From Kuafuiihalomonas sp039024635 (GTDB taxonomy: Bacteria > Myxococcota > Kuafuiibacteriia > Kuafuiibacteriales > Kuafuiibacteriaceae), in assembly GCA_039024635.1 (NCBI GenBank), contig JBCCQA010000005.1:62001-126000 (forward strand): a stretch of 64,000 nt of DNA, given 5' to 3'. The position numbers were made by a program, and so were the translations under genes. Position 1 is the stretch's first letter. The number at the start of each line of letters is the position of its first letter. This document shows, piece by piece, positions 1 to 7,188 of this stretch. The notes below the pieces were generated by a model. It worked only from the letters and a program-made list of their open reading frames with translations, was not told the DNA's origin and did no database searches.

Positions 1-1480
1 TGCCTACCCCGCCGCCGTGGTGGAGCGAGACCCAGGTGGCCCCGCTCGCGACGTTGAGCATGGCGTTGAGGAGCGGCCAGTCCGAGACGGCGTCCGAGCC
101 GTCTCGCATCGCTTCGGTCTCGCGGTTGGGGCTCGCGACCGAGCCCGAGTCGAGGTGGTCTCGACCTATGACCACGGGAGCCTTCAGCTCGCCCGTGCGG
201 ACCATCTCGTTGAAAGCGAGGCCCAAGCGGTCTCGCTGGCCCAGGCCCACCCAGCAAATTCGAGCCGGAAGGCCCTGAAAGGCGATTCGCTCCTTGGCCA
301 TGTCCAGCCATCGATGCAGCTGCGCATCCCACGGGATGAGCTCCTTCACTTTGGCGTCGGTCCGGTAGATGTCCTCGGGGTCACCGGATAGGGCGACCCA
401 TCGAAAGGGACCAACGCCTCGACAAAAGAGAGGCCGAACGTAGGCCGGGACGAAGCCTGGAAAGTCGAAGGCTCGCTCGACGCCACCGTCCTTGGCCACC
501 TGTCGGATGTTGTTGCCGTAGTCGAAAACCGGAATGCCGAGATCTCCGAAACCAAGCATGGCTCGGACGTGTTCGACGACACTCTCCCGGGCCGCCGCCT
601 CGACCTGAGCAGGCGTCGTCTGACGGGCGTCGTCCCAAGCTTCGACCGTCCATCCCGCTGGGCAGTAGCCGTTGATGAGGTCATGGGCGGAAGTCTGGTC
701 GGTGACGGCGTCGGGTCGCACGCCTCGTCGAAGCATGTCCGGAAGCAGTTCGGCCGCATTTCCGAGCAGGCCAACCGAGATCGGCCGGCCTTGGCGCTTG
801 GCGTCTTCGAGGATGGCCAAGGCCTCGTCCAGCGAATTGGCCCGCCTGTCCAGGTACCTCGTTCGGAGTCGTTTCTCGATCCGGTCGGCCCGGCACTCGA
901 TGGCCAGCATCGAGGCTCCAGCCATGGTGGCGGCCAAGGGTTGAGCCCCCCCCATGCCGCCCAGGCCCGCCGTCAGAATCCACCGGCCTGTCAGGTCGCC
1001 GCCGAAGTGCTGGCGACCCATCTCCGCAAAGGTTTCGTAGGTGCCTTGAACGATGCCCTGGCTCCCGATGTAAATCCACGAGCCGGCGGTCATTTGCCCG
1101 TACATCATGAGGCCTTTGCGATCGAGCTCCTGAAAGTGGGACCAGTTGGCCCACTTCGGAACCAGGTTGGAGTTGGCGATCAGCACCCGGGGTGCGTCAG
1201 CGTGGGTTGGAAAAACGCCGACCGGCTTGCCCGACTGAATGAGGAGGGTCTCGTCGTCCTTCAAGCGCTTGAGGGTGGCGACGATCTGGTCGTAGCAATC
1301 CCAGTCGCGAGCGGCGCGGCCGATGCCCCCGTAAACCACCAGCTCATCCGGGTTCTCGGCCACGGCTGGATCAAGGTTGTTCATGAGCATCCGGAGCGGA
1401 GCTTCGGTCAGCCAGCTGAGAGCGTTCAGCTGTGTTCCCTCGGGCGCTCGGAGTCCACGGGTCTGCTTGCGGATCGTCAT
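1..1480 (-). CDS. hutU: Urocanate hydratase (urocanase), C-terminus cut by window edge
   Basis: Converts urocanate to imidazolone propionate, the second step of histidine breakdown, using tightly bound NAD+ in the cytoplasm. The reading frame starts at ATG 1480 and stays open to the left edge, giving 493 codons of a family usually about 550 residues long. Visible family hallmarks are an N-terminal MTIRKQTRGLRAPEGTQLNA, then the glycine-rich LTAGLGGMGGAQP nucleotide-binding stretch, and at the edge the C-terminal SLHHGGGVG motif. The start ATG overlaps the stop of hutI (ATGA), so the two are translationally coupled. Only the last part of the protein lies outside the window. The call is firm; hutH may lie further left but cannot be seen. 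Confidence 0.96.
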   Translation of the reverse strand, partial: MTIRKQTRGLRAPEGTQLNALSWLTEAPLRMLMNNLDPAVAENPDELVVYGGIGRAARDWDCYDQIVATLKRLKDDETLLIQSGKPVGVFPTHADAPRVLIANSNLVPKWANWSHFQELDRKGLMMYGQMTAGSWIYIGSQGIVQGTYETFAEMGRQHFGGDLTGRWILTAGLGGMGGAQPLAATMAGASMLAIECRADRIEKRLRTRYLDRRANSLDEALAILEDAKRQGRPISVGLLGNAAELLPDMLRRGVRPDAVTDQTSAHDLINGYCPAGWTVEAWDDARQTTPAQVEAAARESVVEHVRAMLGFGDLGIPVFDYGNNIRQVAKDGGVERAFDFPGFVPAYVRPLFCRGVGPFRWVALSGDPEDIYRTDAKVKELIPWDAQLHRWLDMAKERIAFQGLPARICWVGLGQRDRLGLAFNEMVRTGELKAPVVIGRDHLDSGSVASPNRETEAMRDGSDAVSDWPLLNAMLNVASGATWVSLHHGGGVG

Positions 1481-2718
1481 TTCGAACCTTCGTTGGGCCC
1501 CCGCAGCCGACCGCCGAAGTAGACGCCCTGCAGCCGGCCGCCCCCGACCCAGTACGCGAGATCCCGAGGATGGTCGATGTTCCAGATGGCCAGATCGGCG
1601 CACTTGCCGACCTCGATGGATCCCAGATCCTGAGCCCGTCCCAACGCCCGTGCGCCCTCCCGCGTCAAACCGGCGAGGGCCTCCGCGGGCGTGAGCCCGA
1701 AGAAGGTGCAGCCGAAGCTCATCATCAGCTGAAGCGCGGTCGTAGGTGATGAACCCGGGTTACAGTCGCTTGCCAAGGCCATCGGGATCCCGGCCGCCCG
1801 CAAGGCCTTCACCGGTGGTTGCCTGGTCTCTCGGAGCGCATAAAAAGCGCCCGGTAGCAGGACGGCCACCGTTCCCGCCTCGGCCATGGCTGCGATGCCC
1901 TCGTCACTCAGCCACTCCAAGTGGTCGGCCGAGAGAGCTCCGAAGCGTGCGGCCAAGGCCGCGCCGCCCTGATCGCTGAGCTGTTCGGCGTGAAGCTTGG
2001 TGTGGAGGCCAGCCTTTGTTGCCGCCTCTAAGACCCGCTCCACTTGGGAGGGGCTAAATCCGATGTCCTCGCAAAACGCGTCCACCGCGTCGGCCAGGCC
2101 TTGCGCTCGGGCCTGCGGGATCATGTCCCGACAGACGAGATCGACGTAGGCCTCGGGATCGCTCCGGAACTCGGCTGGACAGGCGTGGGCGCCGAGCAGG
2201 GTCGTCACGATGCGAACCGGTTCAAGGGTTTCCAATTTCCGGGCGACGCGGAGCATCCGAAGCTCGTCTGTGACCGTGAGGCCGTAGCCAGACTTCACCT
2301 CGATGGTCGTCGCCCCTTCCGCCATCAGGGCTCGACAGCGAGTGCGAGCCGACGCCAAGAGCGCCTCTTCGCTGGCCGCCCGCGTGGCCGCCACCGTCGC
2401 CTGTATGCCGCCTCCACGGGCCGCAATGTCGGCGTAGCTGTCGCCGTGGAGTCGATCCTCGAATTCGTCGGCCCGGTTTCCGGCAAATACGAGGTGGGTG
2501 TGGCAGTCTACGAGGCCAGGGGTGACCCAGGCTCCGGCCAAGGAACGGCACTCGATCGCGATCTCTTCTGCGGGCCCTTCCAGCTCGCTTCGCGGGCCCA
2601 CCCAGGCGATCCGACCCGCTTGGATTCCGATGGCGGCCTCGCGCAGTGTGCCCCAGGGATCGACAGCGTGGTCGCGAAGGGTGGCTGCGTGGCCATCCAA
2701 GAGAAGGAGATCCCACAT
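1477..2718 (-). CDS. hutI: Imidazolonepropionase
   Basis: Hydrolyses 4-imidazolone-5-propionate to N-formimidoyl-glutamate, the third step of histidine degradation. The product is 413 aa, normal for the family, an amidohydrolase-fold metalloenzyme. Visible metal and active-site motifs are DCHTHLVFAGNRADEF (HxH), LHAEQLSDQGG and the late SDCNPGS. The frame extends upstream to 3225, but that part reads as low-quality sequence antisense to hutF; the family-like N-terminus MWDLLLLDGHAATL fixes the ATG at 2718. The stop overlaps the hutU start by 4 nt, so hutI-hutU form one operon. It is divergent from hutF with only 83 bp between the starts, so a shared regulatory region is likely there. Confidence 0.96.
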   Translation of the reverse strand: MWDLLLLDGHAATLRDHAVDPWGTLREAAIGIQAGRIAWVGPRSELEGPAEEIAIECRSLAGAWVTPGLVDCHTHLVFAGNRADEFEDRLHGDSYADIAARGGGIQATVAATRAASEEALLASARTRCRALMAEGATTIEVKSGYGLTVTDELRMLRVARKLETLEPVRIVTTLLGAHACPAEFRSDPEAYVDLVCRDMIPQARAQGLADAVDAFCEDIGFSPSQVERVLEAATKAGLHTKLHAEQLSDQGGAALAARFGALSADHLEWLSDEGIAAMAEAGTVAVLLPGAFYALRETRQPPVKALRAAGIPMALASDCNPGSSPTTALQLMMSFGCTFFGLTPAEALAGLTREGARALGRAQDLGSIEVGKCADLAIWNIDHPRDLAYWVGGGRLQGVYFGGRLRGPNEGSK

Positions 2719-2801
2719 GGCTTCCGGCCAGCCTCGGGGGCGGCTCTCGGCTTGGCAAGCCGGGCTTGCCTCAGTCTCTCCGCTCCCCCAGATCCGTCGC
2801 T

Positions 2802-4106
2802 GTGGCACGCCTTCGCTTCCAGTGTCTCTTCGATGGTCGGCAGTGGCGGCAGGACGTCGTGGTGGAGGTCGACCCGGGCGGGATGGTCCGTTCGGTCCAA
2901 GAGGCAGGTTCCAAAGAGACCGAGCCTGCGCTCGGCGGCACTGTACTCCCGGCTCTCCCGAACCTTCACAGCCACGCCTTTCAGCGAAGGATGGCCGGCC
3001 GAGCCGAACGACGGGGACCTCAGGGCAAGGACTCTTTTTGGACATGGCGAAAGCGGATGTACCGAGAGGCGGAGAGGCTGACGCCAGCCCAGCTGGAGGA
3101 AGATGCGTTCGAGCTCTACCGAGTCCTTCGGGATCGGGGCTTTGGAAGTGTGGCCGAGTTTCACTACGTGCACCACCAGTCCGACGGCACGCCCTACGAG
3201 GATCCTCTGCAGATGCTGAGCCCACTGATTCGAGCCGCGAATCGCGTGGGTATCCGGCTATGCCTGCTTCCGGTCCTCTACCAGCGGGCTGGTTTCGACG
3301 CGCCCCGGCCCCTCGCTCGCCAACGTCGATTCGTCCATGAGCTGGACGCCTACCTGAAACTCCTGGACCTGGCCGCGAACCATCTGAAGGGGAGCCGGCA
3401 TCGCCTGGGTATCGCCTTTCACAGCCTCCGAGCGGTGACTTTGGAGGCGATGCAGGAGGTTCTGAGCTTTCGACGGACTTGGGATCCGAAGGCGCCGGTC
3501 CATGTTCACGTGGCGGAGCAGCCCCAGGAAGTCGCCGATTGCCTGGCCGCTCACGGTCGACGCCCGGTCGATCAGCTATTGGAAGCTCTTCCGGTCGACG
3601 AAAGCTGGTGTCTCGTTCACGGAACCCACACCACGCCCGAAGAGCTGGCGGGCATTGCCGAGTGCGGCGCCGTCGTGGGGCTCTGCCCCAGTACCGAGGC
3701 CAATTTGGGGGATGGGGTCTTCGATCTTCCCGCTCTTCTCGACCGGGACGGGCGCTTTGGCATCGGCACCGATGCGCACGTCGGTGTCTGTCCCTTCGAA
3801 GAGCTCCGCTGGCTCGAATATGGTCAGCGGCTACGCACCGGGCGAAGGGTCATCGTGGATCGGCCCACGGACCACGTCGGCACCAACTGCTGGCTTCACG
3901 CCTCCGAAGGGGGCGCCCAGGCCCTCGGCCTACCAATCGGGCGAATCGCGCCCGACTTTGCAGCGGACTGGCTTCTGATCGATAGCCCTGTGCTGAACGA
4001 AGCGCCGCCGGCCGAGCGTTTGGATCTGCTGGTTTTCAGAGGTGGGGTGCCGGCTCCCGAGGTCTGGCTGGGCGGTCGTCCCCGTCCCCCTGCCGAGACC
4101 GCGTAG
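2802..4106 (+). CDS. hutF: Formimidoylglutamate deiminase
   Basis: Deiminates N-formimidoyl-L-glutamate to N-formyl-L-glutamate plus ammonia, the branch of histidine breakdown that then needs a deformylase (HutG, not seen here). About 434 aa from GTG 2802, an amidohydrolase-family protein. Motifs: LPNLHSHAFQRRMAGRAE (HxH near the N-terminus), HVHVAEQPQE, LVHGTH, and GTDAHVG. The open frame begins at 2646, but the upstream 52 codons are antisense to hutI and not family-like, so the GTG in front of ARLRFQCLFDG was chosen. It is divergent from hutI-hutU and converges on the lipoprotein gene ending at 4144. A short GCTCG/CGAGC hairpin at 4110-4124 could serve as a terminator, but no U-tract follows it. 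Confidence 0.94.
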   Translation: MARLRFQCLFDGRQWRQDVVVEVDPGGMVRSVQEAGSKETEPALGGTVLPALPNLHSHAFQRRMAGRAERRGPQGKDSFWTWRKRMYREAERLTPAQLEEDAFELYRVLRDRGFGSVAEFHYVHHQSDGTPYEDPLQMLSPLIRAANRVGIRLCLLPVLYQRAGFDAPRPLARQRRFVHELDAYLKLLDLAANHLKGSRHRLGIAFHSLRAVTLEAMQEVLSFRRTWDPKAPVHVHVAEQPQEVADCLAAHGRRPVDQLLEALPVDESWCLVHGTHTTPEELAGIAECGAVVGLCPSTEANLGDGVFDLPALLDRDGRFGIGTDAHVGVCPFEELRWLEYGQRLRTGRRVIVDRPTDHVGTNCWLHASEGGAQALGLPIGRIAPDFAADWLLIDSPVLNEAPPAERLDLLVFRGGVPAPEVWLGGRPRPPAETA

Positions 4107-4143
4107 AGGGCTCGTGCTTCGAGCGCCGGCCGCGGACGCCCCC

Positions 4144-6057
4144 TCAGATGCAGATCTTCCCGATGTCCTGCATGAGGTCGATGCAAGACTGTTCGCCTGG
4201 GCAGTCGGCATCGCTGTCGCAGCTGGGGACGCAGGACGTGACGAAGCAGCTCAAGCCGGCAGGACAGGCTGGCAGATCCACGCCGCAAGCCTGCGTACAT
4301 ACCCCGCTTCCGAAACCGCAAAACTGCTCCGCTGCACCGTTGCAGTCCCAGCTCCCCTCGCAGGCACCGCCCACGGGCGTGTCGCCGTCGAAGAGCCCCC
4401 CGCAGATGCTGCCTTCACCGTCACCCGGGTCGAAGCAGCCGTAGCCCGCCTCGGTCCGACAGTCAGCGTCGCTCGAACAGTCCAGGGCGCAGCCCGCGAA
4501 GGCGGGTCGCTCTCGGCCCATCGGGGACACGCTGACGAAGCGGCTCCCCGCCGGGCACTGGTCTTCGGTGAAGCCGGTCGTGCACATGCCGTCGTTGAAG
4601 CCCTGCGGCTCGGTCAGGCAACGGTTGCCGTTGATCCCCGAAGGACCGCAGTCCAGGTTCTCGGTGCAGGGGCCGCCGAGATTCACCGGGACCGGGGAGG
4701 GCTGGCAGGTGTTGTTGCCGAAGCATTCGAAGCCCTCTGGGCAGTCCGGGATGTCGTCGTCGTTCGGATCGCAGAGCTGTGTACAGATGCCTTGGTCATC
4801 GGGATCGAAGCCATTGACGAAGTCGAGGGGGAGGCTACAGCGGGCGGAAGGGCCACCTGCGCATTCCCAAATGCCGTTGCAGCTCTCCCCAAAGGCCTTC
4901 TCACCCGTGCCCGAGAGGTAGCACTCTCGCATTCCGTCGTCGTTGGTGTCGTAGCAAGCATAGCCTTCGCTTCGGCAGTCGGCGTCGCTCTCGCAGGTGG
5001 CCAAACACGCACCGAGGAGGGCCAGGCCTACGTCGTAGATCAGCGGGACGCCCTGGACGCAGGTCCCGCCCTCGGGGCAGCCCTCGATACCGCACTCCAG
5101 TCGAGTGCAGTAGCCACCGGCGAAGGCGCTCGCGAATATGGTCTCGGCGTCCTGTTGCCGGGCCGGAAGGCAGGCCACGGCGTCCGGGTTCGGATCTCCA
5201 GGGCCGGTCATGCACTGCTCGTCCACGGCGCAAGGGCTCCCGACGTTGCCCGGGGGTGCGGGGCAGTCGTTGTCGTTGAGGTTGTTGCAAAAGCCGGTGA
5301 GGAAGCCGAAGTCGCTGCAGCAGCCATCACCGTCGGCACAGCCGACGGGTGCCCGCAGACACGCAGCGAAGCAGAAGTCGGCATTTCCGAAGAACTCATC
5401 GAAGGTGCAGGCGTCGGCGTCATCGCAGCTCGTCGGACAGTCGCCGTCGCAGAGCTCTGGACCCTCCACCACGCCGTTGCCGCACACGTAGTTGCATTCA
5501 GGGGCGGGACCGCCTTCGCAATCCACGTGGCAGCACGGGCCACCGAACTCCCCGAAAGGATCGATGGGCTCTCCCGACAGTTCGATGGGGTTGCCCTCGC
5601 CATCGAAGAGTCCGCCCGCCTGACTGAAGGGGCCGCCCTCTTCGGGAGAAGGGCCTCCGCCTCCACCCGCGGCCGATGAGCCGGTCAGACCTTCGCCGGC
5701 CCCGAAGCCGGCACTGTTCCCCTGGAGGGCCAAACCTCCCGATAGCGGGCTGGGACAGCCCGCTGTTGCGCCTCCCGCAAAGAGCGCCCCTCCCGAGGTC
5801 CCGGGTCCGGCCGGTGAGCCCCCGCAAAGCGCAAAGGGTGGGCCTCCGGCGCCAGGTCCGGCGCCTCCTCCTCCTCCGCCTCCGCCGCCGCCGCCACCGC
5901 CACCGCCGCCACCGAGGCCGACCTCGGTGCACATGGTGCAGTTGGGGCACGGGATTTCGCCATCGAGGGCGCTCTGGTCGAGCTCGAGGATCTTGTCGCC
6001 GCAGCCGAGAAGTCCGCTCAACACGGCGGGGAGCATCAAGAGTTCACTGTGGCGCAT
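4144..6057 (-). CDS. Large cysteine-rich secreted lipoprotein with glycine-rich spacer
   Basis: Function unknown; a 637-aa predicted outer-surface lipoprotein. The N-terminus MRHSELLMLPAVLSGLLGCG has a lipobox (SGLLGC) ending at about residue 19. A spacer of about 17 consecutive glycines follows near residues 48-64, then a Gly/Ala/Pro-rich stretch. The rest is packed with paired cysteines, including a CGNGVVEGPELCDG unit like the DUF4215/myxo-type disulfide repeat and several similar ACxATCESDADCRSEGY-type modules. The frame reaches 6087 but the lipoprotein signal fixes ATG 6057. It overlaps the upstream lipoprotein gene by 14 bp, so the two are co-transcribed. A cell-surface adhesion or binding role is only an inference. 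Confidence 0.85.
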   Translation of the reverse strand: MRHSELLMLPAVLSGLLGCGDKILELDQSALDGEIPCPNCTMCTEVGLGGGGGGGGGGGGGGGGGAGPGAGGPPFALCGGSPAGPGTSGGALFAGGATAGCPSPLSGGLALQGNSAGFGAGEGLTGSSAAGGGGGPSPEEGGPFSQAGGLFDGEGNPIELSGEPIDPFGEFGGPCCHVDCEGGPAPECNYVCGNGVVEGPELCDGDCPTSCDDADACTFDEFFGNADFCFAACLRAPVGCADGDGCCSDFGFLTGFCNNLNDNDCPAPPGNVGSPCAVDEQCMTGPGDPNPDAVACLPARQQDAETIFASAFAGGYCTRLECGIEGCPEGGTCVQGVPLIYDVGLALLGACLATCESDADCRSEGYACYDTNDDGMRECYLSGTGEKAFGESCNGIWECAGGPSARCSLPLDFVNGFDPDDQGICTQLCDPNDDDIPDCPEGFECFGNNTCQPSPVPVNLGGPCTENLDCGPSGINGNRCLTEPQGFNDGMCTTGFTEDQCPAGSRFVSVSPMGRERPAFAGCALDCSSDADCRTEAGYGCFDPGDGEGSICGGLFDGDTPVGGACEGSWDCNGAAEQFCGFGSGVCTQACGVDLPACPAGLSCFVTSCVPSCDSDADCPGEQSCIDLMQDIGKICI

Positions 6058-6874
6058 CGAGGGTGTCCTCCCAGCAGGCGGCCGCATAGATGAGTTGGTT
6101 CTCGACCGTGCCGTTCCCGCTCATGTCTTCGTTGAACTCCACCAGCCGCCCTTGGGCGTCGTAGGCGAAACTCGCAACGGCGACAGGCGCAAACTCCCAG
6201 TCCCGCCACTCGACATTGTCGATCCGACCGTCTTCCCGGTACTCGGTCCGCCCTCGGAAATCGATGATCCCGTCTCGATCGTTGTCGACCACCCAAGACT
6301 GAACGGCCTCGCCGTCGAATACGATTTCCATCCGCCCATCGAGGTCCCCGTCTTGGTTGAGGTCGATGTCCAGCGTGACGGTGTCGCCGTCCTCGGAGGC
6401 AAAGATCTGGTGAGAGGGTCCGCAAGGGATGGTGTAGAACATGCGCGCGGGCCTCCAGGCGCCGAAACGTCCCCCTGTCTCGAGCGGAATGCTGATCTGC
6501 AGGGAGTCGACCAGGCCGTCGTCCGCTATCGCGTCTACCTGATACAGATCGATGCGGTTGAGGAGGCGTTGGGTGCGCTCCATCGTCGAATCGACGCTGC
6601 CGTCGTTCTCGTCGTCCAGCTCATGCAGGATGGCCGAGAGCTCGGGGGCATCGAATCGATAGAAGATGGCGGCCGAGTCTTCTTCGCCATCATCTCGCAC
6701 GATCCGCTTCACTTGGTTCGAGTCCAGCTCCAAGAGCAGGTCGATGCGGTTCGAAGCGGAGGCCCCCAGCCTCAGGTACTCGATCGTGCAGTCCGAGCTT
6801 CCTGGGATCTCATTTTGACAGCCTCCGAGGATCAGTGCCCCCGTCAGCCAAATCATCCGCGGATGTCTTCTCAT
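6044..6874 (-). CDS. Lipoprotein of unknown function
   Basis: 276-aa predicted lipoprotein: signal MRRHPRMIWLTGALILGGC with lipobox LGGC near residue 19. The mature part is acidic and contains Asp/Asn-rich stretches (for example SEDGDTVTLDIDLNQDGDLD and DNDRDGIIDFRGRTEYRED) that resemble calcium-binding or EF-hand-like DxDxDG loops and beta-repeat YD/RHS-like hydrophilic strands. No enzyme family is recognised. It is the first gene of a two-gene minus-strand unit, with its stop inside the start region of the cysteine-rich lipoprotein (14-bp overlap). The two products may act together at the cell surface; this is inferred from the overlap only. Confidence 0.8.
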   Translation of the reverse strand: MRRHPRMIWLTGALILGGCQNEIPGSSDCTIEYLRLGASASNRIDLLLELDSNQVKRIVRDDGEEDSAAIFYRFDAPELSAILHELDDENDGSVDSTMERTQRLLNRIDLYQVDAIADDGLVDSLQISIPLETGGRFGAWRPARMFYTIPCGPSHQIFASEDGDTVTLDIDLNQDGDLDGRMEIVFDGEAVQSWVVDNDRDGIIDFRGRTEYREDGRIDNVEWRDWEFAPVAVASFAYDAQGRLVEFNEDMSGNGTVENQLIYAAACWEDTLDAPQ

Positions 6875-7188
6875 GCTCTCCTCGTCGGCGCAGGGCCGAA
6901 CTCGGGCACGCTACCTGGGCCCGATCCTGCCCACAAGGCGCTCGACTGTCCCCCTGGCTCATCTGTGCAAGTCGCCTTTCGACCTACACTTGATTCGCCC
7001 GCTTCGACCGCGAACGCACGATCGGGCTCAACGCCGGCGCGAAGAGAAGTGGGCGGCGCGGGCCACCCTTCCGGCCTTCGAGGACGGTACCGGTGGGGAG
7101 ATTTCGGGGCAGGAGTCGGCCAAAAGGTAGAGTCCGCCGCCGTCCGTTAGGGGTGGACCTTTGCGGGCGCTATCGAGATGTGGAGAGT
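6875..7188. other. Divergent intergenic region between lipoprotein operon and fusion enzyme
   Basis: 314 bp separate the divergent starts at 6874 (minus) and 7189 (plus). No open frame here looks like a gene; the plus frame that runs in from 7093 reads as Arg-rich noise. I see no clear sigma70 promoter, riboswitch or strong inverted repeat. Promoters for both directions must lie here but I cannot point to them. Confidence 0.4.

Noticed and set aside
4042..5679. 545-aa plus-strand open frame over the cysteine-rich lipoprotein gene
   Set aside because: It is antisense to a gene with a lipobox and regular cysteine repeats; the product is Ala/Val/Glu-rich with no signal or family marks. High GC makes long antisense frames common.
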